DNA of 64,000 nucleotides from positions 806,001-870,000 of the forward strand of contig JBBELK010000002.1 in assembly GCA_037783545.1 (NCBI GenBank), given 5' to 3'. Origin of the DNA: Henricia sp. BOLD:AAB3569. Taxonomy: Eukaryota > Echinodermata > Asteroidea > Spinulosida > Echinasteridae. Of this stretch, positions 1 to 9,612 are shown in pieces; positions within the stretch are counted from its first letter, which is position 1; every line of letters starts with the position of its first letter. The notes beneath the pieces are model-generated. The model was not told where the DNA came from and did no database searches. It was given only the letters and a program-made list of their open reading frames with translations. The position numbers and the translations under genes are program-made.

Positions 1-117
1 AAAATCCCCACCCAGTGGTGTAAACGTACATGTAAAAGCACATCTGTTTTGCTCGGTCCCGTACTGACAATTTAATTTGTATGCATCAAAACCATATGTC
101 CAGATGCCCACCTTGGA

Positions 118-880
118 GTTGGGGCAGCACTGGGGGTAGGGAACTCTGAGGGAGTGGTCCACGTTTGTGGGTTCGAATCCTGGTCCAGTCCACCCATCCA
201 CGGTAGCCTACATGTTCCCTTAAAGGCAGTATATACATCATTGGTAATCTCGAAAATCAGAAATGTTACAGATTTACGCCTAACTTACACAATATAAACA
301 TAATGACCGTAGAAAACGTCCCCTGAAATGGTTTTGTCTGAAGTGCTATAGTCTTTGAGAAATTAGTAAAACAATTAGTTTTCGTCTCATGAGACGAAAA
401 TTCAATTCGCCCCAAAACCATTTCGCCCAAGTGCCATTTCTCCCCAAACCACTTCGCCCGAGTGCCATTTCGCCCTAATCTACTTCGTCCAAACACTACA
501 TCGCCCAAATGCCACTTTGCCCGAAAACCACTTTGTGCACAGGCCGTGGTTCAGTGCGAAATGGTTTAGGGCGAAGTGCTTTTGGGGCGAAATGACTGCA
601 AACCCTTTTTTTGACTGTTTTCTCAAAAGTTAGACGAAGTACGGAGCTGGTTTTTGCCCATGTTGGTTTTAATCATGCATATTTTCAATCACACAGGGGG
701 ATAAAACTATTTGTAATAGTTTACCAATCATGTATACTATCTTTAAGCAAGGCACTTTGGCATGCATTGCTTCTCTCCATCCTGAAGTGGTACCTGGGTA
801 GTGAGGGTAGTGAATACAAAAGTGTTCGATTAGCCATTGAGCCTGATGGGCAGCTGGGGCTGTCCCCAAGGAGCTGAGAT
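118..880 (+). mobile_element. tRNA-derived SINE, split by a TTAA element
   Basis: The head (118-223) carries an RNA polymerase III B box, GGTTCGAATCC at 170-180, and a weak A box near 125-142. The tail (747-880) reads GCAAGGCACTTTGGCATGC and on through GTGGTACCTGGGTAG, which I recognise as the body of a common tRNA-SINE type in marine deuterostomes. The two parts belong together: the SINE core normally reads CCCTTGGGCAAGGCAC, and here CCCTTAA is followed, after the inserted element, by TTAAGCAAGGCAC. It makes no protein. The split is inferred from the matching ends. Confidence 0.7.
224..742. mobile_element. TTAA-flanked non-autonomous element (piggyBac-like MITE)
   Basis: TTAA lies at both edges (220-223 and 743-746). 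The ends are inverted: the left reads AGGCAGTATATACATCATTG and the right, read in reverse, gives AGATAGTATACATGATTGG, then GTAA on both sides. A TTAA target duplication is the hallmark of piggyBac transposases. The 519-bp body has no transposase. It carries degenerate runs of GCGAAATGG-like units on both strands (about 400-600), which produce spurious small ORFs. Confidence 0.7.
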
Positions 881-1072
881 GATATGGGTGGACTGATTTA
901 ATTTGTGAACCGGCGGGGATTCAAGTAATGTCGAGGAAGTTCATCATAAGTCCATCAAAAGTCCAGTTACAATACTTGTGAGGTAGACTCGACTACAACC
1001 ATAACAAGGTGCCTTGTTTCGTTGCTTGGAAATAAAACAACCGAACATGGGTTAAAAGAAAATAGCTCTTAA

Positions 1073-1396
1073 AGGTAGTCTACTTGTTTGGTAATTACCT
1101 TCCAAAAAAGGCTGAATTATTATATAAAAGCTTACTTGTATTAAGATAGTAATAGTAGAAATTATTTCGTCTGAATTGCCCCATTCATAAGGAAAATGAC
1201 AAGACTATTTAAATATCCAAAGATTGCCTACATTCATTAGTGCACAAAACGGTGCTTGGATTTTTCGGGTTTTCTTAAGTATTACTGCCTTCATGTGGCT
1301 GAAATTTCTACAAGCCTAGTTTTCTCCCCCTAGGCTTTTTAATTACCAGTGGAAATCATGCTGTTTTTAACAGTTTACCAAACAAGTATACTACCT
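1073..1396. mobile_element. TTAA-flanked MITE of the same family, with an empty site at the other locus
   Basis: The terminal inverted repeats are AGGTAGTCTACTTGTTTGG on the left and AGGTAGTATACTTGTTTGG at the right end in reverse, with TTAA at 1069-1072 and 1397-1400. The paralogous block at about 40567 reads GCTTTTAATCCTCG with no insert, so this 324-bp element landed after the duplication or was lost cleanly from the other copy. It is non-coding. Its ends closely resemble those of the 224-742 element. Confidence 0.8.
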
Positions 1397-1570
1397 TTAA
1401 TCCTCATCAGGACTTGTTGAAACCGAGATCAAGCAGCTGCTCCACAAACTGAGGTAGGTCTAAGTGCTGATGCTATCACTCCCTGGGGTTTCTCTAGTAA
1501 TCATAATTAAAATCAAACCTTAAAAGGCGTGCGTTAACAGTTTGAATACAACGGTTTTGTGTTTAATCAG

Positions 1571-2332
1571 ATCGATTCAACCTAACATACTTTAACGCCT
1601 TGAGTGCCGATGTGGACGACAACTGCCCCAAACCGTTCGATACCTCAAGGACGCAATCAGTTGCCGTGTCGTTGAGCAAAGATGGACCGGGCGAGTTTAA
1701 GGTTGTCCCCGCTCCGGAGCTGGTCGAGCATCGCTTTGCGGTGTACACAGGACCTAGCGCCTATCTGGATCTTGGAGACTTCAATGGCACATGTCTCTCT
1801 GACCCCGATGTCTGTGCCTCCGAGAGTGTCACCTGGTCTCTTTGGCTCAAAATAAACTCTTCGGCAAAGTTCGCCAGTGACAACTACTTTCTTTCGACTG
1901 GTGGACATACCAAGCAAGCCCGTGGAGTATTCTTTTTGCTTCGCAGGCGCACCGGTCTGGAAAACAAGTACGTATTTGGTGCCCGAAGCCTTCGTAAATC
2001 CTGGAGCCAGTATTCATACTTTTTTAGCAACAGAATTCCAATGGACAGATGGGTTAACTTGATCGCCACCGTGGACTTAACCCAGCCAACCGCTGAACTC
2101 ACAGTTTACCTAGACGGCCAAAAGCTATCAGATAACTTTACAACACTAGATCCAGTCTCACGAGAAGACCGATGCACGAAGCTGTACTTGTCACTTCCCA
2201 ATCCGTGCCCGGGCAAACAGATTCCTCCCCCCACACAGAAAGGAGGATCGGCCTCTTACAGCAATCTGATGGCCTTTGATGGTCTCTTAACACCCCAACA
2301 GATCAACAACCTCTACGCCTGTGGGTCTCTTG
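1571..2332 (+). CDS. LamG-like (concanavalin A-type) domain exon, gene copy 1
   Basis: This is an internal exon of 762 bp, opening after a TTTAATCAG acceptor and closing at the donor TTG|GTAAGT. One stray base at the 3' end shows that both introns are phase 1, as is usual for shuffled extracellular modules. The 253 full codons contain a jelly-roll signature: VTWSLWLKI near residue 86, NYFLSTGGHTKQARG, DRWVNLI near 157, YLDGQKL near 179 and FDGLLTPQQINNLYACG at the end, as in the Laminin_G_3 group. Such domains bind sugars or protein partners outside the cell. Cysteines lie at CPKP, CLSDPDVCA, DRCT, NPCPG and YACG. No ATG is needed; the first in-frame codons are RFNLTYFNAL. The fold is confident; the ligand and the full protein are unknown. 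Confidence 0.8.
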
Positions 2333-2957
2333 GTAAGTTCTGCTCACTTGTCTAGTATACACCATATTATTTGACGCGATAGAACATGCAGTGTACATAC
2401 AGTCAGTTTTATACAGGGAGTCCGCAAAAAATGTCCAGATTAAACCAGGCAACATCAGTATCTGTTTCCCGGATCCTGATAGGGAACCCTGTTACAAGAA
2501 AATTAGTTTTTATTGCATCAAAATTAGTCAAGCCAAACAAAAGTTATGTCATTTTTGGTGCAGCAAAGTCGAGATTTGATTATTTGGCAAGGACTGACCT
2601 TGCTGCACAAAAAATGAGATAACCTTTGTTTCGCTTGACTGATTTTGATGCAATCAAGACTATTTTTTCATGAAAGAAGATTCTCTATCAGGATCCGGGG
2701 AAACAGATTCTGAGGTTGCCAAGTTTGACCTGGACATTTTCCCGGGACACTCTGCACAGAGTACAAACTCTGGTGAATGGAAAGATGCCAAAGTTAATAT
2801 GCGTTCCAATCCTCGTCTTCTGAGCGGGGTTTGGAACGCATACGAAGCTGGCACCTTTCCAATCGACCGTTTGTTTTCATTTATATATAAGTGATTAAGG
2901 AGGCCCGATTGAACCGTTCTAACAGGATCCATTTGGTGTACTTGTCTGTTGTCGCAG
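2333..2957 (+). other. Intron between LamG-like and Ig-like exons, copy 1
   Basis: This 625-bp phase-1 intron opens GTAAGT and closes GTCGCAG. It contains an imperfect inverted pair: GGATCCTGATAGGGAA near 2470 and the reverse-complementary TTCTCTATCAGGATCC near 2681, each followed by matching AAATTAGT/TTGCAACC-type sequence. The pair suggests an old foldback insertion, also present in copy 2. The small ORFs here are not coding. Confidence 0.6.
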
Positions 2958-3275
2958 ATTGGCGGCTGAAGGTTCGCCGTCTTTACGCCAACTCTACCCA
3001 ATCAACTGGCGGCAATAATGCCGAGTACGTCTGCACAGCTAGTGCTGCCACGGGCCCAACAATCTATTGGCGGGTATACGATGAAGCCCAAGGTAATTGG
3101 TTCGATCTCGGCTCGTCTTCATCATCAGGGAATGGCGTTCGTATCACCCCAACTAGTCGCTCCACTTGCGTGGTGCGGTCGGTTCTTGTCATGGAGGGTA
3201 ATCGCACCTCACGCTATATCATATCTTGCACAGCTAGTGATGGCTCCGCAAACGCTACTGTCTATCTTCGTCAAG
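2958..3275 (+). CDS. Immunoglobulin-like domain exon, gene copy 1
   Basis: This 318-bp exon runs from after GTCGCAG to CAAG|GTTGGT, phase 1 at both ends. It encodes about 105 residues with an Ig pattern: Cys25 in EYVCTAS, Trp37 in IYWRVYDE, an extra Cys70, and Cys90 in YIISCTASDG followed by the closing strand NATVYLRQG. The F-strand tyrosine is replaced by Ile/Ser (YIISC), so this is a divergent Ig or Ig-like fold. N-glycosylation sequons are NST, NRT and NAT. It follows the LamG-like exon in frame. I infer an extracellular adhesion or recognition protein; the exact family is not identified. Confidence 0.72.
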
Positions 3276-3444
3276 GTTGGTACTTTATTCTTGAGTTAGC
3301 AAATTAAGAAATCCTTTGTGTCATGTCAATGAAATGTCAATTAACCAATCAGGCTTGAACGTAGCAAGTCTGTAAGAAAATAATCGAGTACTTGTGCAAA
3401 GGTTACGACTAACTGCTAACAATTTATATAAATTTACCATGCAG

Positions 3445-3486
3445 GTAAAACGATGACTGTCAGCTACAGTGACCATAACAAAGAGG
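3445..3486 (+). CDS. 14-codon exon, gene copy 1
   Basis: This 42-bp exon is bounded by the acceptor ACCATGCAG and the donor GAGG|GTAAGT, with phase 1 on both sides. After joining to the Ig-like exon it reads GKTMTVSYSDHNKE. Copy 2 has the same 42 bp with only two silent changes, so it is under protein-level constraint and is not an alignment artefact. Its role is unknown; it may be a hinge or stalk after the Ig-like domain. Confidence 0.7.
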
Positions 3487-3829
3487 GTAAGTCGTTTCAT
3501 TCAGTTTCTTAACCCGTTTCACATTTTCATATACGTTATGGGTGTACATTTTAGTGGCATTAGCGGATCCGGGGGAGTGGGGGTGCTAAGGGCGCTATAG
3601 CGCACCCCCTCCCCCTCCCCCAGAACAAAATGTGAAAAAGTGTGAGTGTGCGGGAAGAGAGAGAGGAAATAACGCACTCTCCTTATGTTTCCCCTATTTC
3701 CCCTCATTGTGCTTGGTTTTTCTCCCCTTTGATTATTTCACTGTGACTTTTTGTGGTTAAAAAAAAACATTCTTGACTCTCAGCTCCGCACCCCGCCCAA
3801 CCCCCCCCCCCCCCACCCCCCCAAAAAAT
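3487..3829. other. Intron with a G/C-homopolymer stretch
   Basis: Intron DNA downstream of the 14-codon exon. It includes a C-rich block (3793-3822, a run of about 15 C) and GGGGGAGTGGGGGTG/CACCCCCTCCCCCTCCCCC, a partly self-complementary pair around 3570-3620. Copy 2 has a shorter, different version at 42800-42860. No coding signal is seen. Confidence 0.6.
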
Positions 3830-3835
3830 ATATAA

Positions 3836-5199
3836 ATATATATACGTGTTTGTAAACCGATTCAACTTCGGAGAATGCTCTACTTTACACAAGGAGCGGT
3901 ACAAAATCAATCACAAACTTGGATAAGTTTTAGTTCACCATATTTTATTCCGACAAATCTGTTTCGATGATACCTCCACTCGTCAGGGAATTGTAATGGC
4001 GTTCTCGAAACATTCTACCTGTGCATCAAGTTGGGGGGACGCGCGAACGCAAAAACGCGCGCTGAGATTGCGGGCGTATGTTTACAACATGACGCGGGCG
4101 TGGGGAAAATATGGCCGTGCCCGAACTACCCGGCCGCGGCTCGACATCGTACACGAGTCCATGGGATGTGGCTGCAGTCACCACCATAGACCCGCGTGTA
4201 ACTTGAAGCCGCAGCCAAACAATTCGGACACGGCCTAACATTACACTATGCGCGTGGTTTGGGCGTGCTTTATCAGTTTGAACTTTGCCGCGTGCCGGCA
4301 TGCGCTAGTTAGCTAAGATCTTTTGTTTAGAGTAGCCATTTCTGGGTGGCAGATAATATAGAATTTCTCCATTGTGCACAAGTTGCATCTATGGTTGAGC
4401 ATTGCTCAAGATTTTCCATTTAGTTGTGAATTCAGTGTTTTTGTCTTTTAGCGTCGGATGTTTTGATCTGGTTCCTGTGCGCTTCTCTCTTGAATGATTG
4501 CCGGTGGTTTCCGAATCTTTGTTTAAACTCGGTGCTTGTTAGGCCTATATACGTCTCCTCACTCGTGTTGGTTTTCACAGTAGCTTGGTAGACGATGTTT
4601 GGTGTTCTGCATTTTCCATCCAGCGGGCATTCATTCTTTACCCTGCAGTTGCATGGTTTGGTTTCTGGTTCTGGTGCCCGCTTCTTCATTATATTTTTTG
4701 TTGTGAGCGTCCAATGTTGACTTCATGTTTGGCATTACTGTATGACAGCTTTAGTGTGTTCTTGTTGAAGATTTGTTGCAGTGCGTGTGCTTTGGGGAAA
4801 CTCTCGTTAACGATCTTTGGCGTCCAACGTTGGTTTTTACTCTTAATTCAAACGGCGGGTTGTACCATGTGACGTTTCTTTTTCTGGATCGCTTCTTTCG
4901 TGTATTTTGCTCATTTGGTACGCTTGTTTTGAATTCAAGCTTGTGGTCGTAGCCGCTTTCCTTCAATGCCTCCTGGTTTACGCTGGTTGACTTCTTGAAT
5001 TCGTCTTCGTTTGAATGCCATGTGGAATTGCTCGAATGACGTTCTGCGGGTGATTGCTCTTCGCGTTCACGTATATTGGGGTGTTTCCTGGTTGTAGGTA
5101 TGGCCTATGCACTCCGCGATTAAGGTCGTCTCGAGCGTAACATCAAGATAGTTGACAGTTTTTTTGTTTGCTTCAATAGTTATGCGAAGTCCGTTTCTT
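3836..5199 (-). mobile_element. Penelope-like retroelement 3' part, copy A (decayed)
   Basis: Read on the minus strand from 5199, the first frame gives NGLRITIEANKKTVNYLDVT, the end of a Penelope-like reverse transcriptase, then KRSRKRNVTWYNPPF (about 4880-4820), a linker typical of the group. Next come a CNCRVKNECPLDGKC zinc-finger-like knot and a GIY-YIG nuclease start, VYQATV...ETYIGLTS (4660-4540). The nuclease frame breaks after HRNQ by a deletion relative to copy B, and stops occur in the linker. The remainder to 3836 is 3' untranslated sequence. From about 4817 down to 3836 it is a near-identical mirror of copy B. Confidence 0.85.
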
Positions 5200-5202
5200 A
5201 AA

Positions 5203-5805
5203 GATCGTTAACGAGAATTTCCCCAAAGCACACGCACTGCAACAAATCTTCAACAAGAACACACTAAAGCTGTCATACAGTTGTATGCCAAACATGAAGT
5301 CAACATTGGACGCTCACAACAAAAATATAATGAAGAATCAGGCACCAGAACCAGAAACCCAACATGCAACTGCAGGGTAAAGAATGAATGCCCGCTGGAT
5401 GGAAAATGCAGAACACCAAACATCGTCTACCAAGCCACTGTGAAAACCGACACGAGTGAAGAGACGTATATAGGCCTAACAAGCACCGAGTTTAAACAAA
5501 GATTCGGAAACCACCGGCAATCATTCAAGAGAGAAGCGCACAGGAACCAGACAGAACTATCAAAACATGTATGGACGCGAAAAGACAAAAACACTGAATT
5601 CACAACTAAATGGACAATCTTGAGCAATGCTCAACCATACTCTAACATCAGTAAAAGATGCAACTTGTGCACAATGGAGAAATTCTATATTATCTGCCAC
5701 CCAGAAATGGCTACTCTAAACAAAAGATCTGAGCTAACTAGCGCCTGCCGGCACGCGGAAAAGTTCAAACTGATAAAGCACGCCCAAACCACGCGCATAG
5801 TGTAA
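5203..5805 (+). CDS. Penelope-like element GIY-YIG endonuclease, copy B
   Basis: This is the 3' coding part of a Penelope-like element. After a fragment of the RT-nuclease linker, it has CNCRVKNECPLDGKC, then the GIY-YIG core VYQATV and YIGLTS, the arginine motif KQRFGNHRQSFK, LSKHVW, the metal-binding glutamate in CNLCTMEKFYII, and NKRSELTSACRH close to the C-terminus. In Penelope elements this nuclease nicks target DNA for reverse transcription. The reverse transcriptase that should precede it is missing, because copy B begins abruptly at AGATCGTTAACGAG. The reading frame is open to the TAA/TAG near 5805, and sequence identity to copy A is above about 95%, so the insertion looks recent. Confidence 0.85.
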
Positions 5806-6175
5806 TGTTAGGCCGTGTCCGAATTGTTTGGCTGCGGCCTCAAGTTACACGCGGGTCTATGGTGGTGACTGCAGCCACATCCCATGGACTCGTGTGCGAT
5901 GTCGAGCCGCGGCCGGGTAGTTCGTGCACGGCCATATTTTCCCCACGCCCGCGTCATGTTGTAAACATACGCCCGCAATCGCAGCGCGCGTTTTTTCGTT
6001 CGCGCGTCCCCCCAACTTGATGCACAGGTAGAATGTTTCGAGAACGCCATTACCGTACAATTCCCTGACGAGTGGAGGTATCCACGAAACAGATTTGTCG
6101 GAATAAAATATGGTGAACTAAAACCTATCCAAGTTTGTGATTGATTTTATAAATCGGTTTACAAACACGTATATT
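5806..6175 (+). mobile_element. 3' untranslated arm of Penelope copy B
   Basis: This GC-rich segment mirrors 3836-4240. It holds GGCCGTGTCCGAATTGTTTG and CGCGCGTTTTTTCGTTCGCGC, and ends at ACACGTATATTTATATATA. The flank then becomes an AT dinucleotide run (6175-6200). It explains the paired antisense small ORFs on both arms; none is a gene. Confidence 0.75.
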
Positions 6176-6205
6176 TATATATATATATATATATATATTC
6201 TGGAT

Positions 6206-7730
6206 CCGTCTGTGAGTGGCGTATCCAGAAATTTTAAACGGGGCGAAATGTACCTCGGTCGGATAGAGGGCATGCGCGACATATTCACAAGGCTGATCAC
6301 ACTGAAAAGTATGAAAGTATCAGACTATCATTAAATTTCACAGTCAGTACGGTGTTTCTTAATGTAATGCAGTCATTTTGCTTTTTATTGTTCGCAAGTC
6401 TTGGTGTTTGGTACTACAAATCTGAAAATGGAATTAAGTAACGACAAAGACATGGTAAAGCACTTTTCGACTTGCAACCATCACAGCAAAACGAATGGCG
6501 TCGTGACGCTAATCGACAATAGGGCCAGGCTAAGCGGAGGTTAACATGTAGCAAAATATCAAACTTAGTGAAACTACTTCCTTTATACCTGATCTTGAAG
6601 CCAACATTCTAAGGTGCACAGAATATCACGGTGTAATTATTGAAAACAGGTTCAAAATAAAATTATACATGTATGATTAATTTTGAGTTTGGATTTAGAT
6701 TACCTTATAGAACATTTATTTTTCACATTGAAAACCTAATATATAGGGCTTGGGAACGTGAGGTCACGCAACGTCACAATGCAGTTAAATAAGCCAGTTG
6801 CGTGATAGATTTGCATAAATCATAGAGTCCTGCCTCTGCGCTATGGTGCTCGCATAATAAGAGAGTTATGCACCAGACTACCAGGCCGTTGGCAACGGTT
6901 GCCAAGTGACAAGGGGGTGCACGCTAGAACATGTTAGCCGGCGCGAAAGCTTGTACGTTACCTATAATACCTCGCACATTACTCTATGCATTTTGAAGCT
7001 GGATCATCCGAAATTTGGTACATGTTGAAATGAGCAACGCCTGTCCATCAAAGCAATTCAAATTTCGCAAGTGCTCACTCGATCCGGTTGCAACTGCGCA
7101 AACTCCTAATAGTCCGTTATCAAACAGCCAATCGTATAATCGCACGCCACGAAACGTCACACATTCATCCAATACAAAATCACTCAAGCTGGGTAACCAC
7201 ACCCCAAATTTTAATACGCCCACATACCATGGCCCTATCAGAAAAAAAAAATTTCCATAATATAATATATTTTACCTGCTTTGAATATTAGACTGGTTAT
7301 CAGCCCCTTAAAACTGAACATCGGGGTTACAGTGCCACGATGTCATTCTTGCATTTTGGTCTGATGAGTACAAGTCGAAAGGTGCTTTACCATGTCGTTA
7401 CTTAATTCAATTTTCTAAATCTTTCATCATACTGGTTTCGAATTGTGACAATGTGTTTATCTTTCAAAGGCTTGTTTGTCACGAAGAGTTCGATGCCTTG
7501 CTACTCGTCCGTAACTCCAGTCACAACCAGAGATTTTAATATGCGGCGGAAACATTCGTTCATCTGCCAAAAAGACTGACCGTTGCTGAGATCCGGCCTC
7601 AGTAGGAGAGACAATTTCGTTTTGTGCCACGTTTTCGTTTTGTGCCACGGTTTGCTTGGAATAGTAAATTTAATTTTAGTAGATGTGTTTAACCGTGGGC
7701 TACGATGTAGGCCTACACTGAGCATTTATA
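6206..7730 (+). other. Non-coding part of duplication copy 1
   Basis: Intergenic or intronic DNA that aligns to 43060-44850 except for 6746-7325. I see no splice-flanked exon or conserved frame. The small ORFs at 7015-7260 and on the minus strand at 6984-7223 are mutual shadows and do not exist in copy 2. Confidence 0.6.
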
Positions 7731-7967
7731 CAGTTGAAGTAATGGGTATAAAAACTGTATGCAACCAAGTGTTAAAATGTGTGTGCTTACACCATTTTTG
7801 TAACAGTCTTTACGAAATTCTTGATTTTGTGGAATTCCTCACGTACATGCAGTACTTATTAATACATAGCTTGTACACTTTGCAATGGTTCGGGTAGTCC
7901 TGTGGGTTTACCATTTTGGGTGATGATGGTGGTGGTGTACATGTATTTATACTTCTGACTTCAACTG
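7731..7967. mobile_element. Tc1-like non-autonomous element (237 bp)
   Basis: The ends are CAGTTGAAGT... and ...ACTTCAACTG, flanked by TA on both sides (7729-7730 and 7968-7969). CAGTTGAAGTC is a classic Tc1/mariner terminal repeat. The paralogous site near 45390 reads AGCATAAATATAAATTACT without insert. There is no transposase. A second, inverted copy sits at 21962-22528. Confidence 0.85.
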
Positions 7968-7969
7968 TA

Positions 7970-8667
7970 TAAATTATTACTAAAGGTGTATCGTAGTTTA
8001 TTTTAATAGTCTCAAGCCACAGACCTTACATGAATTAGCAGAAGTTAAAAGTACTGGACGGGGTAATTAGTGAGAGCGCCAGGGAAAGTATGGGAGCACC
8101 GTAAAAATACGGGAATAACGTAGAATTGTACGGGATATTCCGCTTTTAACAATTTACGGGATAACCGTTAAAATGCATAGTTCCGAGATTGCCAAATTAA
8201 CCCCGCCCCCTTGGATATTGTTGCTATGCCTCACACGCTATTGTCAAAATGTCCACACACATTGCAAAAACCAATGGGACTTTCAACGGAAAGCACATAT
8301 TCATTGGAGAAAACTCAAAGGTATCCATTTTTCAGGGTCGACAGTTACCGTAGCACGCACTTAGTAAAAGGCCAGTGATACAGAGATGTCATATATTCAT
8401 AACAATTCGCTTTCTTACCTTTGAACAGCGAATTTCCCGGCCTTGAAACAAAAAATTCACCCCGAACACCGCATACAACGTATGGGCATAAAATCGCGTG
8501 ATGTTGGTTTGTGAGGCAATGCACTTTGACCTATGTGGGCGCTGTCTGCTAGCCCTGTTGTGATTGGTCGGCGGGTTCGGTTGATTGACAGGTCGGAACT
8601 ATGCATTACGAAAGGTAGCAACTCGCTGCACACCTTTCGACCGTAAACAACGGCGTCGCTAGACATT
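7970..8667. other. Non-coding stretch after duplication copy 1
   Basis: No gene is recognised. Near 8023 there is weak similarity to the 75-bp exon of gene copy 2 (GAATTAGCAGAAGTT against AAATTAGCAGAGTTT), with an in-frame stop; see findings. Around 8100-8180 the unit ACGGGATA/TACGGGA recurs irregularly. Minus-strand ORF 8457-8666 shows no family signature. Confidence 0.5.
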
Positions 8668-9612
8668 GGGTGAGGTCACAATTCTGTGTGTGTTACGTGT
8701 TAGTGTTAGTGTTACAGATCTGTTAACAGATCTGTTAACTTAATCAGAATTGTGACCTCAGAACAAACGCCGTGTTAACAGGACGTGTTAAAAGTCGCGC
8801 ACAGAACCGCAAATTGCAGCGAGTGAGGGTGCAATCCCGTCTTGCCTGTTAGTGTTAGTGTGACAGATCTGTTAACACCATGTTAATATCATGTTAACAT
8901 CGAGTTAACATTGAGTTAAATCGGAGTCTCGGGAAACCGTGTTAGTTTTAGTGTAACATATCTGTTGACTGGGTATCTTGGGAAATGTCAAGTCGGTAGG
9001 GTTCTGCACGACTTTCAACATACTAACACACACAGAATTGTGACCTCCGGTCCGTGTTACACGAGCTTAACCACTAAGTGATTGAAATTTCTAAAATCTT
9101 CACGGAGCCAAAACATTTTCCCAATTGCGGGTACAATCCAAGACCTGACACATATATAAGTTGTACTAAACAACCGATTTCAATTTATTGAGAATCATGA
9201 ACGTTATAAACTAATCAAAATTAACACCATCCACTTTGTTCAGATTAAGTTAACAGATCTGTTAACAGATCTGTTACACTAACACGATCTGAACTAACAT
9301 GAGATGTAACATTAACACGTCCTAAACACCATGTTAACATCGAGTTAACACGGCGTTTGTTCCGAGGTCACAATTCTGATTAGGATTTCTAACAGATCTG
9401 TTACACTAACACGCATCGCAGAATTGTGACTTCGCCCTGTGTACAGCGTAGAGAACTAACAAGGTGTTAACACCGTGTTAACAGATCTGTTAACATGATG
9501 TTAACCTGGACGCTCAGTTAGGGGTCCAGATTAACGCCGTGTTAACAGATCTGTTAACAGATCTGTTACACTAACACTAACACGTAACACACACAGAATT
9601 GTGACCTCACCC
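8668..9612. mobile_element. Foldback element built from GTTAAC/AGATCT palindromes
   Basis: The left end, GGGTGAGGTCACAATTCTGT, continues through GTGTTAGTGTTAGTGTTACA into AGATCTGTTAAC repeats. The right end is the same sequence inverted, giving arms of about 72 bp. The interior contains many further GTTAAC, AGATCTGTTAAC and GTGTTAGTG motifs in both orientations, and inverted internal copies of GAATTGTGACCTC. GTTAACAGATCTGTTAAC is itself an 18-bp perfect palindrome. No clear target duplication is seen and no protein is encoded. Relatives occur at 25680-25797 and 34484-35165. Confidence 0.75.

Larger units (their letters stand above)
896..7995 (+). repeat. Segmental duplication, copy 1
   Basis: From about 896 this block aligns collinearly with 40384-45413: upstream DNA, three exons, their introns and about 1.5 kb of downstream DNA. 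It ends where both read ACTAAAGGTGTAT. In copy 1 the block is lengthened by the 1073-1396 MITE, the 3830-6200 Penelope pair and the 7731-7967 Tc1-like element. Copy 2 instead has a SINE and a foldback. A stretch at about 6746-7325 does not match copy 2. Confidence 0.85.

Noticed and set aside
4026-4301. Pairs of antisense ORFs in the Penelope arms (also 5805-6050)
   Set aside because: They mirror each other because of the inverted arms, lie in GC-rich 3' untranslated DNA, and match no family.
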